This document shows positions 32,655 to 40,113 of a stretch of DNA of 45,213 nt, one piece after another. The position numbers and the translations under genes were made by a program. Each line of letters opens with the position of its first letter. Position 1 is the stretch's first letter. The stretch comes from Akkermansia sp. (lineage in GTDB: Bacteria; Verrucomicrobiota; Verrucomicrobiia; Verrucomicrobiales; Akkermansiaceae): contig JALFWB010000006.1 of NCBI GenBank assembly GCA_022787425.1, forward strand, positions 87,528 through 132,740, written 5' to 3'. The notes under the pieces were generated by a model, which searched no databases, had not been told where the DNA came from, and saw only the letters and a program-made list of their open reading frames with translations.

Positions 32655-34243
32655 ATCAGCGTAGCGGCGGGGTTAGCGGTTTGTGCGGCCTGAGCGGCTG
32701 CTGCTGCCTGCGCAGCTTGTTCCTCCCGTTTGCGCCGCAGCCGACGCAGGGAGGAAGTGCTGCGCAGGACCTCCTCCGGCGCGCCGTCCATGCGAGCAGC
32801 CAAGCGGAAGGTGCGGTCTAGGTCCACATGGTCCACCAATTCGGGGTTCAGCCCGGCCATATTCTGCAGGCGTTGCAGGGCGCGCTCGATGCCCTCCGAG
32901 CGGATGCGGCGCATCACCATGGCGATACGCCCTTGGTAGACCACCTGCGGCATGGCCACGGAGGCCCGGCCCTCCGCATCCGTCTGCTGTGCCGAGGCAG
33001 GCGGACGCGGGAAGGCCCCGCGGCGGAAGAGCAGCGCGAAAATGCGCTCCATGAGCGGGCGAAAATCGCAGGCAAACAGGGTAAAGGAGGGCGAGAATAG
33101 CATCACGCGCTCATTCTCGCGAGCATAGACCTCTGCTGCGGTCATATGTTGTTTGTTCTCGCTCCAAATCTCCAACATCGGCAGGAAGAATGCGCGGCGG
33201 ATGGCATCCTGCTTCTGCCGCAGGCGGTCCATGCCCACATCGTAGCGTCCTTGGGTGGCCCACTCGCGCGGAAAGCCCAGGCTGGCACTCTCCGGAGATA
33301 TAAGCGTGCGCCCGCCGGCCCGCAGATCCACTTCGCCCACCTGGTTTGCCAGCTCCAAGATACGGGGAAAGGCGGCTACTTCTCCCAGCATGTCCAGAAT
33401 GCGGTTGAGGAACTGGGCCTGTAGAATATCCGGGTAGACCAAGCGGGCAGGGGGCAAGCCGTAGGGGCCATCCCCCCAGCGCAGGAAGCGTGTGACCATG
33501 TAGGGCATTTCGTTGTAGCCGCTTTCCTCCACGGTGCAGTTGTCATCCAAGCTGAAGTAGACGCTGCGGAAGGGCTTGTTGCGCGTGTTATTGCGGCGTG
33601 TGTTTCGACCGGTACGCGGGCTCACGATATGGAGGAAGCGCAGCCCCGGCTCATGCTGTGTAACGGGGTTGCGCAGCATGGCCTGTGCTCGCGGTCCCAG
33701 GGAGCGTGTGCCGAATTGGGAAGCTGCTTGGTGCGGGGTGAAGCTGAACTCGCGCATGTAGGTATCCACCGTTCCCTCATCGTTTTCCCCGCAGACAAAG
33801 TGCCCGCAGGGAATGTGTCGGAAGAGCAGGCTGCCGCTGCGTGTGGTGCCGCAGTAGAGACTGCCTGTGCCCAAGGCAACGCGGTCCAGAAAGCACTCGT
33901 GCAGTGCGGTGTAAAAATTGCTCAGGGACAGCTCGCGGTTCGCAATGTCTGAGCAGGTGTTGTACCAAGCCTCGGCCTCGTCCCCCGCATCGTGCCGGGG
34001 AGACCCCCACTTGAACCACAGCTCGTGACCGGGCGTCAGGTAGCTGAGGTGGGCACTCGCCAGCTTCTGGCAAGCCTCCACTGCCGTGGTGTCTGCCAAG
34101 CGTCGGCTCTCGGGGGCTGCTCCTTCCTCGGCCTCCTGTCGGTTCGGGAGTACATAGCGGCGCAGCGTACGCCACCAGCCCTCCCAGGGACTTCGGACGG
34201 CGCACAGAGCGTGATAGCTGCGCAGAATTTCGTCTGCATTCAT
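32651..34243 (-). CDS. phage portal (head-tail connector), T7 gp8-like
   Basis: 530 residues, the usual size. Typical start: ILRSYHALCAVRSPWEGWWR then TLRRYVLPNRQ, and ACQKLASAHLSYLTPGHELW then FKWG. Later HIPCGHFVCGENDEGTVDTY, MVTRFLRWGDGPYGLPPARL and EVYARENERVMLFSP, all characteristic of the podovirus head-to-tail connecting family. In a virion twelve copies form the portal ring. The gene is intact with no frameshift. Its start is 3 bp from the stop of the upstream 204-residue gene, and it is coupled to the Bbp19-like gene. Confidence 0.85.
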   Translation of the reverse strand: MNADEILRSYHALCAVRSPWEGWWRTLRRYVLPNRQEAEEGAAPESRRLADTTAVEACQKLASAHLSYLTPGHELWFKWGSPRHDAGDEAEAWYNTCSDIANRELSLSNFYTALHECFLDRVALGTGSLYCGTTRSGSLLFRHIPCGHFVCGENDEGTVDTYMREFSFTPHQAASQFGTRSLGPRAQAMLRNPVTQHEPGLRFLHIVSPRTGRNTRRNNTRNKPFRSVYFSLDDNCTVEESGYNEMPYMVTRFLRWGDGPYGLPPARLVYPDILQAQFLNRILDMLGEVAAFPRILELANQVGEVDLRAGGRTLISPESASLGFPREWATQGRYDVGMDRLRQKQDAIRRAFFLPMLEIWSENKQHMTAAEVYARENERVMLFSPSFTLFACDFRPLMERIFALLFRRGAFPRPPASAQQTDAEGRASVAMPQVVYQGRIAMVMRRIRSEGIERALQRLQNMAGLNPELVDHVDLDRTFRLAARMDGAPEEVLRSTSSLRRLRRKREEQAAQAAAAAQAAQTANPAATLI

Positions 34244-34246
34244 GCT

Positions 34247-34861
34247 TCAACCCAAGGTTGTGTTGTCTTTGTTATCTGCGGCGGGTGCAGCGGTGCGCCC
34301 GGTGCGGGGCTTGCTGAGTACGGTGGAGAGCAAGCTGCGCTTGTTGGCGGCACTCTGTGCATAGGCCCCGGCCGTATTGTCCGAGGCGGTTTCCGTTGTT
34401 ACGGGAATGCTTTCCTCTGCGATGGTTGCTGCGGAGGGAACTTCGATGGACGGTGTGCTGAAAAAGCCCATATGTGTTGATAATGTGTTAGTGTTGTATT
34501 GCGAGGTAGGCAGCAGGAAACGCTGCCAGGGGTAGCGGCGCAGGGCAGGGCCCCGGGTGCCGCGTTGGAAGACAACCCACGGCAGCGGCGGCAGCATGGC
34601 GGCCAGGCGTCGGGCCACCGCCAGCTCACCTACCAGCAGGTGTACATACCAGGCATCCGCTTGCCCCGGCGGGATTGCCTGCCCCCAGTGGCGCCAAGGT
34701 TCGCTCCACTCAACCGAACACGGTTGCAGCAGGGCTACCAGGGCGGGGCAGAGCAGGGCCACCCCGTATGGGTTGTGCGCCAAGGCGGCCAGATCGGCCT
34801 CTTGACTGCGGTCGGAGCCGGCATAGTACTGCTCGGCGTAGCTTCGTGCGTCGTTCTTCAT
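34247..34861 (-). CDS. phage-like structural-module protein of unknown function
   Basis: 204 residues from ATG 34861 (MKNDARSYAEQYYAGSDRSQ); the frame stays open upstream but runs through a large inverted repeat. The N-terminal half is helical with LCPALVALLQPCSVEWSEPW and LLVGELAVARRLAAMLPPLP. The C-terminal half is Ser/Thr/Ala-rich and ends NKRSLLSTVLSKPRTG then DNKDNTTLG, like the disordered tails of small podovirus proteins with a SLL...LLG pattern. I do not recognise a family. It is first in the operon with portal, Bbp19-like and scaffold genes, 3 bp before the portal. Confidence 0.6.
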   Translation of the reverse strand: MKNDARSYAEQYYAGSDRSQEADLAALAHNPYGVALLCPALVALLQPCSVEWSEPWRHWGQAIPPGQADAWYVHLLVGELAVARRLAAMLPPLPWVVFQRGTRGPALRRYPWQRFLLPTSQYNTNTLSTHMGFFSTPSIEVPSAATIAEESIPVTTETASDNTAGAYAQSAANKRSLLSTVLSKPRTGRTAAPAADNKDNTTLG

Positions 34862-34874
34862 GCCGGGTAGGATA

Positions 34875-34888
34875 AAGCGGATCCGCTT
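34875..34888. repeat. perfect 14-bp palindrome upstream of the head operon
   Basis: AAGCGGATCCGCTT is its own reverse complement and lies 14 bp before the head-operon ATG. It is a plausible repressor site or part of a compound hairpin with the inverted repeat next to it. Confidence 0.8.
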
Positions 34889-34894
34889 CCCATG

Positions 34895-34954
34895 GCAAGA
34901 GAAAAAGAAGCTGCGGAAGCAGACATCCGTGTCCGCAGCTTTAATTTCTCTTGC
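34895..34954. repeat. large inverted repeat between divergent phage-like operons
   Basis: Two 23-bp arms (34895-34917 and 34932-34954) match at 20 of 23 positions around a 14-nt loop. The outer halves pair perfectly (GCAAGAGAAA with TTTCTCTTGC) and so do the inner halves (AAGCTGCGGA with TCCGCAGCTT); only three central positions differ. Confidence 0.85.
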
Positions 34955-34980
34955 GTTGGTCATTCGTGCTGCGGTAGTGT
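34951..34980 (+). promoter_or_regulatory. possible promoter of the tail tubular gene
   Basis: TTGCGT (34951-34956), 18-bp spacer, TAGTGT (34975-34980). ATG 34989 is 8 nt after the -10. The -35 overlaps the end of the inverted repeat. Confidence 0.35.
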
Positions 34981-34988
34981 TGCAGTAT

Positions 34989-35603
34989 ATGAGTTCCGAA
35001 CCACAATCACGACCTGTTACCGCCCTCGATGTATGCAATCTGGCTCTCAGCAAGCTGGGGGAACCACCCATCGCAGGCATTGACCCCAACGGCAGCTTGG
35101 CTGCCCGACTTTGCCACCTGCACTACCACCCCACCCGCCGGGAGGTGCTCTGTGCCCACCGCTGGAGTTTCGCCGTGCGTTCGTGCCGTCTCTCTGCCGG
35201 GGAGGAGGCCGATGGCTTGCATTCCGTGGGGCACCCCCTGCCGGTCGATTGCTTGCGCGTGCTGGAGGTTAACAGCTCTTGCTGGGCCCTGCGCGGTCGC
35301 TGAATTTATTGCCCATCGTCTGTCATTCGTGTGCGCTATATCGCGGATGAGGAGGATACAAGCGTCTGGGATCCTCCCTTCGTGGAGGCCTTGGCTACTC
35401 TGATGGCCGCTCGCCTCTGCATTCCCCTGACCTCGAGTACGACGGCGCGGAAGGCGCTGACGGAGGAGTACCACCGCCTGGCCCTGCCGCATGCCGCCCA
35501 TACCAACGCGCTGCAATCGCATTCGGCAGATACGCATCCGCTGGCCCTTTTCCGCTCCCACAGTGCGTGGCGCGAGAGGGATGACGATTGGGATGAACAG
35601 TAA
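34989..35603 (+). pseudogene. phage tail tubular protein A-like gene with an in-frame stop
   Basis: Reading from ATG 34989, TALDVCNLALSKLGEPPIAG, then HLHYHPTRREVLCAHRWSFA and DCLRVLEVNSSCWALRGR is the podovirus tail tubular A (T7 gp11-like) pattern. A TGA at 35301-35303 stops the frame after 104 residues. Translation beyond it, in the same frame, continues the family pattern: RYIADEEDTSVWDPPFVEAL then ATLMAARLCIPLT, to a TAA at 35603. No frameshift is needed, so one base change explains the break. TGA is a normal stop elsewhere here, so recoding is unlikely, but sequencing error or read-through cannot be excluded. A functional copy would make a ~204-residue ring between portal and tail. Confidence 0.75.
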
Positions 35604-35937
35604 TCAGTCTTTCCGAGTTGCCATGTTATGCCGGGAAAAGAAGCTGCCGGTGAAGGCGGTCGATTTCGCGAGCCGTCTGACGGTGGAATGGATACGGAGC
35701 TCACTGTCGCCCGTGTCGTTTGCCGTTTTGTTATGTGTGGCGTCGGGAGAAGACACGCGTGCCGCCGTGCGGAACCGCACCGGGATGAACGGCGGTAATT
35801 GCTTGGTGGTGCTCCGCCACTTGGTGAGACAGGGGTATCTGCGTTTTGAACCGCCGGTCTACATGTTGCAGCCCATGGCGCACCGCTACCTGCGCCGTCT
35901 GTTTGCCTTCTGCCTTCTGCATCCTCCCTGCTTATGA
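35593..35937 (+). CDS. small winged-helix/HTH-like protein
   Basis: 114 residues from ATG 35593 (MNSNQSFRVAMLCREKKLPV), overlapping the end of the tail tubular gene by 11 bp; ATG 35581 would add four residues. The core SPVSFAVLLCVASGEDTRAA, then VRNRTGMNGGNCLVVLRHLV and RQGYLRFEPP reads like a MarR/winged-helix fold: helix, recognition helix at TGMNGGNCLVVLRHL, then a wing. It could regulate the phage-like cluster or bind ends as a terminase accessory protein. No specific family recognised. Its stop overlaps the next ATG (ATGA). Confidence 0.55.
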   Translation: MNSNQSFRVAMLCREKKLPVKAVDFASRLTVEWIRSSLSPVSFAVLLCVASGEDTRAAVRNRTGMNGGNCLVVLRHLVRQGYLRFEPPVYMLQPMAHRYLRRLFAFCLLHPPCL

Positions 35938-36167
35938 AGAATCCGCGACACCTGACCATTGATGAAAAACGAGACTGGTTGGCAGCTGTTTTCCGTGATA
36001 GCTGTGGCGAGTTTTCGCCTGCCGAGAAATTCAAGGCTATGATTGAGGATACCAAGCTGGCTGCGCTTCAGCAGGAGTCCGACTCTTCGCCGGGCGGGGA
36101 GCTTCCTCTGCTGGCGGATCTACTGCAAAACCTGCCGCCGCCTCGCTCGGAGGAGCCATCGAGGTAG
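35934..36167 (+). CDS. small hypothetical protein, possibly terminase small subunit-like
   Basis: 77 residues, overlapping the HTH gene by 4 bp. The start NPRHLTIDEKRDWLAAVFRD then CGEFSPAEKFKAMIEDTKLA resembles the N-terminal helices of some phage small terminase subunits (R..L..I..D.....EK..A...D.KL.G). The rest is Ser/Pro/Leu-rich and unassigned. No large terminase follows; terC lies convergent 36 bp away. The phage assignment is inferred from position and this short pattern. Confidence 0.45.
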   Translation: MKNPRHLTIDEKRDWLAAVFRDSCGEFSPAEKFKAMIEDTKLAALQQESDSSPGGELPLLADLLQNLPPPRSEEPSR

Positions 36168-36203
36168 GGCCGCTCCGGTGTATACCTCATCGGGTGCTGC
36201 TCA

Positions 36204-37061
36204 TCACCCCCGGTGGTGCAGCAGCGCCTTCAGCGGGCGGAAGGGCAGACCCACCACCCAGGCAAAGGCTGTGCATGCTATGCGGAAGAGGTACACCGCC
36301 GGGTGCAGCACCGTCCGCAGCCCCGTAAAATGCTCGTACAGCAGGCTGAGTACTACGATACCCGTGATGCAGCCGAACTTGAGGTCAATGCCCATGTGCC
36401 AGCTCACCCCTGCCTCCGCCAAGCCCATTTCCGTGCACAGAGCCAAGCCTACAAAACCTACCAAAAGAAAGGCCGTGTAACCGAGGATGGGGTGCTTCTC
36501 GATCACCCCGATGCACCAGCCCGCTACGATTCGCAGCGCTGCTATGCCGATGAACACGCCCAAGCATACCACCGCCAGATGCAGTCCTTCCGGTATTTCG
36601 CGAACATTGTTGACCATGCCTACCGCAGCCACCACGTTATCCAAGGAGAGGGAAAGGTCCATCAGCTCGATGCTCATGACCGTTGCCAAGAAGGAACGCG
36701 CCCCTACCGCCGCAGGGTGGCTACTGTGTTTTTCCTCCGTTGGGTGCAGCTGTAGGTGGGTACAGGCCAGATAGATCAAATAAATCGCCCCGAACCACTT
36801 GACCCATTCATTGTGCATCAACCATGCTACCAAGGCCAGTGCTATACCCCGGAAGGTGTAGGCCCCCACAAGCCCCCAGCGCAGGGCCGCTTTCTGTTGG
36901 TGTTTCGGCAGTTTGGCTGCCATGGCCGCTATGCCCAGCGCATTGTCGACGGAGAGGAGTCCCTCTATCAATATCAAACCGAGGATGATCATGCCGCTCG
37001 CCTTCAGAAAGGCAGGCATGCTTTCTATCTCCTGAAACGCCGAAATGATGTCTGCAAGCAT
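36204..37061 (-). CDS. TerC family integral membrane protein
   Basis: 285 residues with about seven to nine membrane segments. Both halves carry the family's acidic membrane motif: IEGLLSVDNALGIAAMAAKL (about 33-52) and IELMDLSLSLDNVVAAVGMV (about 130-149), an internal duplication with conserved Asp-Asn. GLVGAYTFRGIALALVAWLM and FLLVGFVGLALCTEMG fit as well. TerC-type proteins are linked to metal-ion export, notably manganese, and to tellurite resistance. ATG 37061 fits the promoter, whose -10 ends 9 nt upstream. No yybP-ykoY manganese riboswitch fits in so short a leader. Confidence 0.9.
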   Translation of the reverse strand: MLADIISAFQEIESMPAFLKASGMIILGLILIEGLLSVDNALGIAAMAAKLPKHQQKAALRWGLVGAYTFRGIALALVAWLMHNEWVKWFGAIYLIYLACTHLQLHPTEEKHSSHPAAVGARSFLATVMSIELMDLSLSLDNVVAAVGMVNNVREIPEGLHLAVVCLGVFIGIAALRIVAGWCIGVIEKHPILGYTAFLLVGFVGLALCTEMGLAEAGVSWHMGIDLKFGCITGIVVLSLLYEHFTGLRTVLHPAVYLFRIACTAFAWVVGLPFRPLKALLHHRG

Positions 37062-37070
37062 GGGGCGGGC

Positions 37071-37099
37071 ATTCTACCACAGTATTTCCCTACATGCAA
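37071..37099 (-). promoter_or_regulatory. promoter of the terC-family gene
   Basis: On the reverse strand TTGCAT (37094-37099), exact 17-bp spacer ending TGG, then TAGAAT (37071-37076), an extended -10. The ATG is 9 nt downstream, so the mRNA is probably leaderless. Confidence 0.7.
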
Positions 37100-37133
37100 G
37101 CCCGAATTGTGTCGCGCGTGCTTTACTTTTCCC

Positions 37134-37162
37134 TTGACAATCGGCGCGGGGTGCGCTATACA
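37134..37162 (+). promoter_or_regulatory. promoter of the UDP-glucuronate decarboxylase gene
   Basis: A perfect TTGACA (37134-37139), exact 17-bp spacer, TATACA (37157-37162). ATG 37177 is 14 nt after the -10. Confidence 0.8.
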
Positions 37163-37176
37163 GGCAAGCAGAAGTT

Positions 37177-38124
37177 ATGAAGACTGTTCTTGTTACCGGC
37201 GGTACCGGGTTTGTGGGTGCCAATCTGTGCCGTCGCTTGGTGGCGGAGGGAAATCGTGTCATTTGCTTGGATAATAATTACACGGGTTCCGTGAAAAATG
37301 TGGCCCCGCTTTTGGATAATTCCCGCTTTTGCTTGGTGGAGCAGGATGTGGCGGAGCCTTGGGATTGCCCGGAGAAGCCGGACCAAATCTACAACTTGGC
37401 CTGCCCGGCCTCGCCGCCCTTTTACCAAGGCAAGCGTTCCGTTTTCACCACGAAAACCTGCGTGCTCGGTATCCTGAACATGCTGGAGTTGGCCAGGCGT
37501 ACCGGTGCGCGCATCCTTCAAGCCTCTACGTCTGAGGTGTACGGCGAGCCGCTCGAGCATCCCCAGCGGGAGACTTATCGGGGTAACGTGAATCCCATCG
37601 GTATCCGTGCCTGCTACGATGAGGGTAAGCGTTGCGCAGAGAGTCTCATGTTTGACTATCACCGCCACGAGGGCGTGGATATTCGCGTGATCCGCATTTT
37701 CAATACCTATGGGCCGCTCATGAACCCGCAGGATGGGCGCGTGGTCTCCAATTTCATTTGTCAGGCTCTGCGCGGGGAGGATATCACCCTGTACGGTGAC
37801 GGCTCGCAGACGCGTTCCTTCCAGTACATTGACGACCTGCTGGAGGGGATGTTGCGCATGATGAATAACGAGCACGGTTTCACCGGCCCCGTCAACCTCG
37901 GTAACCCCGGGGAGTTCACTATTCGCCGCCTGGCCGAGCTGGTGCTGGAGCAGATCGACAGCCCCTCCCGCTTGGTGTACCGTCCTCTGCCGGCGGACGA
38001 CCCCACCCAGCGCCGTCCGGATATCAGCCTCGCGGGGCGTGAGCTCGGATGGGCCCCCACCATCCCGCTGCGGGAGGGCCTGCGCCGCACCATTGCCTAC
38101 TTCCGCGCGGAACTCGGGCTTTGA
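37177..38124 (+). CDS. uxs: UDP-glucuronate decarboxylase (UDP-xylose synthase)
   Basis: 315 residues, short-chain dehydrogenase fold. NAD-binding [11 protein letters not shown] at the N-terminus, then [49 protein letters not shown] with the catalytic Yxxx[21 protein letters not shown] and [16 protein letters not shown]. These follow the Uxs family almost residue for residue, including [16 protein letters not shown]. It converts UDP-glucuronate to UDP-xylose for glycan or lipopolysaccharide synthesis. Family members usually read GPRSCYDEGKR; here it is [11 protein letters not shown], a mild change next to the active site. The single gene has a strong promoter and ends before a bidirectional terminator. 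Confidence 0.92.
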   Translation: MKTVLVTGGTGFVGANLCRRLVAEGNRVICLDNNYTGSVKNVAPLLDNSRFCLVEQDVAEPWDCPEKPDQIYNLACPASPPFYQGKRSVFTTKTCVLGILNMLELARRTGARILQASTSEVYGEPLEHPQRETYRGNVNPIGIRACYDEGKRCAESLMFDYHRHEGVDIRVIRIFNTYGPLMNPQDGRVVSNFICQALRGEDITLYGDGSQTRSFQYIDDLLEGMLRMMNNEHGFTGPVNLGNPGEFTIRRLAELVLEQIDSPSRLVYRPLPADDPTQRRPDISLAGRELGWAPTIPLREGLRRTIAYFRAELGL

Positions 38125-38148
38125 TTCCACCCGCTGCCGACATACAAA

Positions 38149-38187
38149 AGAACCCGCATTCCCGGTGTTATCGGGTATGCGGGTTCT
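38149..38187. terminator. strong bidirectional terminator
   Basis: A 16-bp stem with one mismatch (AGAACCCGCATTCCCG against CGGGTATGCGGGTTCT) and a 7-nt loop. On the reverse strand it is followed by TTTTGT, so it ends the outer-membrane barrel gene; it also follows uxs on the + strand. Confidence 0.85.
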
Positions 38188-38216
38188 GCATCTCTGCGGA
38201 CTGTGCCGCAGCTGTA

Positions 38217-38804
38217 TCAGAAGGTACAACCGATGCCTACCACAATCATGTGGGAGGTCACGTTCTCCTTGACCCCGGACTTGGAGTAGTAGGTGCGGCC
38301 CAATTCATAGCCCACCTTGCCCCATACGGTGTCGCTGAACTTGTATTTGAGCCCCACTCCCACCGAGTAGGTGAAGCCGCCGACGCTCTCGCTGCCGTCG
38401 TCGCGAATATCAACGTCCGTCCACGCATAACCGGCCTTGGCACCGAAGTCCAGGTACAGGTCATCCGTCAGGCCGATGTTCAGGTCATACGAGGCCGTCA
38501 CCGGCAGGGTGAACACGCTGTAGTGCGAATCGTCCTTCGTCTCGGACCCCCACTGCGGAGCAGCGTTGATGCCGAACTGGTGCAGCACGGAGCCGGAGCC
38601 GGAGGAGTACAGGCTGAACGCAGCGCGCACGCCATACGTGTCCGGCATGTTCTTGCTGTTGAAGGACATGATACCCTCCAGCGAATAGACCGGATGGCAA
38701 TCGTACTCCGTCAGTGCCCCCGGTTGGGGAGCCGGCAGCACATAGGGCGCAGCGGTTGCAACCCCTGCGCAGGCAAATAATGCCGTGAATGCAAGTTTTT
38801 TCAT
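38217..38804 (-). CDS. outer-membrane beta-barrel protein
   Basis: 195 residues. The signal peptide MKKLAFTALFACAGVATA is cleaved before APYVLP. Alternating polar/hydrophobic strands fill the rest, such as YSVFTLPVTASYDLNIGLTD, LYLDFGAKAGYAWTDVDIRD and GGFTYSVGVGLKYKFSDTVW. It ends HMIVVGIGCTF with the terminal Phe needed for barrel assembly. It resembles the small OmpA/OmpW-type eight-stranded porin-like family, with no substrate assignable. The gene stands alone between a strong terminator and its own upstream region. Confidence 0.85.
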   Translation of the reverse strand: MKKLAFTALFACAGVATAAPYVLPAPQPGALTEYDCHPVYSLEGIMSFNSKNMPDTYGVRAAFSLYSSGSGSVLHQFGINAAPQWGSETKDDSHYSVFTLPVTASYDLNIGLTDDLYLDFGAKAGYAWTDVDIRDDGSESVGGFTYSVGVGLKYKFSDTVWGKVGYELGRTYYSKSGVKENVTSHMIVVGIGCTF

Positions 38805-38813
38805 AGACGCCCC

Positions 38814-38842
38814 CTTTTACCATAGCTGGCCGCTGTTTGCAA
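38814..38842 (-). promoter_or_regulatory. possible promoter of the outer-membrane barrel gene
   Basis: On the reverse strand TTGCAA (38837-38842), exact 17-bp spacer, TAAAAG (38814-38819). TTGCTT with TATGGT at 16 bp is an overlapping alternative. The sequence AAGGGGG before the ATG is one of the few Shine-Dalgarno-like stretches in the window. Confidence 0.35.
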
Positions 38843-38959
38843 GCAAAAAATACCCAACCGGTGCAATTTTGCCTCCCAAAATCAGGTGTCGGGGGCATTT
38901 CCTCCTTGTATTACGGTAAGTTGCTCGCGGTGTGGTGTGTTGTATGCCTCAAATTAGGA

Positions 38960-38988
38960 TTGCCGAGGGGGAGGGGGTGTGGTAAGAT
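38960..38988 (+). promoter_or_regulatory. promoter of the hydrolase-like/OmpA-like operon
   Basis: TTGCCG (38960-38965), exact 17-bp spacer ending TGG, then TAAGAT (38983-38988), an extended -10. ATG 39001 is 12 nt downstream. Confidence 0.65.
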
Positions 38989-39000
38989 AGCCGCGCTGCG

Positions 39001-40113
39001 ATGAGAGGTTTGACATGGCGAAAGGTTTTATTCATCACCATCTTGCTTGGGGTGGTGTATGGAGCTGTGCACATGTATTTCTACATCAATGACTTGGTGC
39101 AGCCGGTGCTGATGCCGGTGAACCAGGAGTACGCAGGCTATGCCAATTTGCCGCAGAAGAAGCTGGGGCTGCGGTTGGAACCCTTTGTTTTTCAAGGCTG
39201 GGACGGCGGGGACGTGCAGGCTGTGGTGGTGACGAAGGAGGGGGAGGAATCGCCTCGCCAGAGTGCCGTTACCTTTGATCTCAACCGACACCCCGCAGAG
39301 AATTTGGGGGTGATCGAGTATGTGTTAGTGTGTGTCAACTGGGATCATGGTGTGCTTTCTGCACTGCCGCTCGCGGAATCCCTGACGGCAGCGGGCTTGA
39401 CCTGCGTTCTGTGGGACCCGCGCGGGGTGGGGGACAGGCGGACAAGTTGCACGCATGGGCTGAAGGAGTGCGCGGATGTGCCTCGTCTGCTGGATGCCCT
39501 CGGGGTGACGCCGGGTAAGTATGTGGTCGGTGTGGGGCAGGGGTATGGTGCCGGTTTGTTGCTGCAGGCGGCCGCGCGGGAGCCGCGCATCCGCGGGTTA
39601 GTGAGTATCGATTCCATGGCATCCCTGCGCCTCTCCGTGGAGCGCACATTGCCCGATGCTCCGCTGAAATCTCTGACGCTGGCCCTGATGGATCTGAAAA
39701 TTAACAGTAGTGTGGGCTTTGAGTGCTTTGATGTAGCTCCCGTTGAGAGTGCATCACGTCTGAGCCGGGATGTGCCGGTGCTGGTGGTGAATTTGGTGCG
39801 TAACTCGCCTGTCAGTAATCTGCATGATGCCGTTGATATTTACCGCCAGCTTCCCGGTGATGTGCGCGATGTGTGGACCCTGCGTGGCCCCGGTGACCGG
39901 CCGGGGGCGGAGCAGCGCGAGGTGGAATACCTAGCCGGTCATGGTGATAAGGCGCGCACTCGAACCGTATCCGTGCATTTGGAGCGCGATGAGGAGAGCA
40001 CCATGCTTGCCATCATTCATTGGCTGGATGATGTGATGGTGCCCGCTTGGAACTCCCGCCCGCTCAATGAGCCCGAACGACCGAATTTACAAACCGAAAC
40101 CGGTGATGAATAA
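39001..40113 (+). CDS. membrane-anchored alpha/beta-hydrolase-like protein, nucleophile apparently lost
   Basis: 370 residues. One N-terminal membrane segment (about 9-28) is followed by an extracytoplasmic alpha/beta-hydrolase fold: VLVCVNWDHGVLSALPLAES, LTAAGLTCVLWDPRGVGDRR (the strand and Asp-Pro-Arg-Gly turn before the nucleophile), then the elbow YVVGVGQGYGAGLLLQAAAR and IRGLVSIDSMASL. The elbow normally reads GxSxG; here it is GVGQG with Gly in place of Ser, so ordinary serine-hydrolase chemistry is unlikely. It overlaps the next gene by 8 bp. Together with a TonB/OmpA-like partner this suggests an envelope-binding rather than catalytic role; that is inference. Confidence 0.75.
   Translation: MRGLTWRKVLFITILLGVVYGAVHMYFYINDLVQPVLMPVNQEYAGYANLPQKKLGLRLEPFVFQGWDGGDVQAVVVTKEGEESPRQSAVTFDLNRHPAENLGVIEYVLVCVNWDHGVLSALPLAESLTAAGLTCVLWDPRGVGDRRTSCTHGLKECADVPRLLDALGVTPGKYVVGVGQGYGAGLLLQAAAREPRIRGLVSIDSMASLRLSVERTLPDAPLKSLTLALMDLKINSSVGFECFDVAPVESASRLSRDVPVLVVNLVRNSPVSNLHDAVDIYRQLPGDVRDVWTLRGPGDRPGAEQREVEYLAGHGDKARTRTVSVHLERDEESTMLAIIHWLDDVMVPAWNSRPLNEPERPNLQTETGDE

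Noticed and set aside
35301..35303. TGA recoded as a sense codon or selenocysteine
   Set aside because: TGA ends nagB, the glycosylase, uvrC and other genes here, and no SECIS-like structure is evident; a nonsense change is simpler.
18475..36167. VgrG operon and podovirus genes as one large mobile element
   Set aside because: fabH and a PEP-CTERM gene with their own promoters and terminators lie between them, and T7-like head genes do not belong with contractile spikes.
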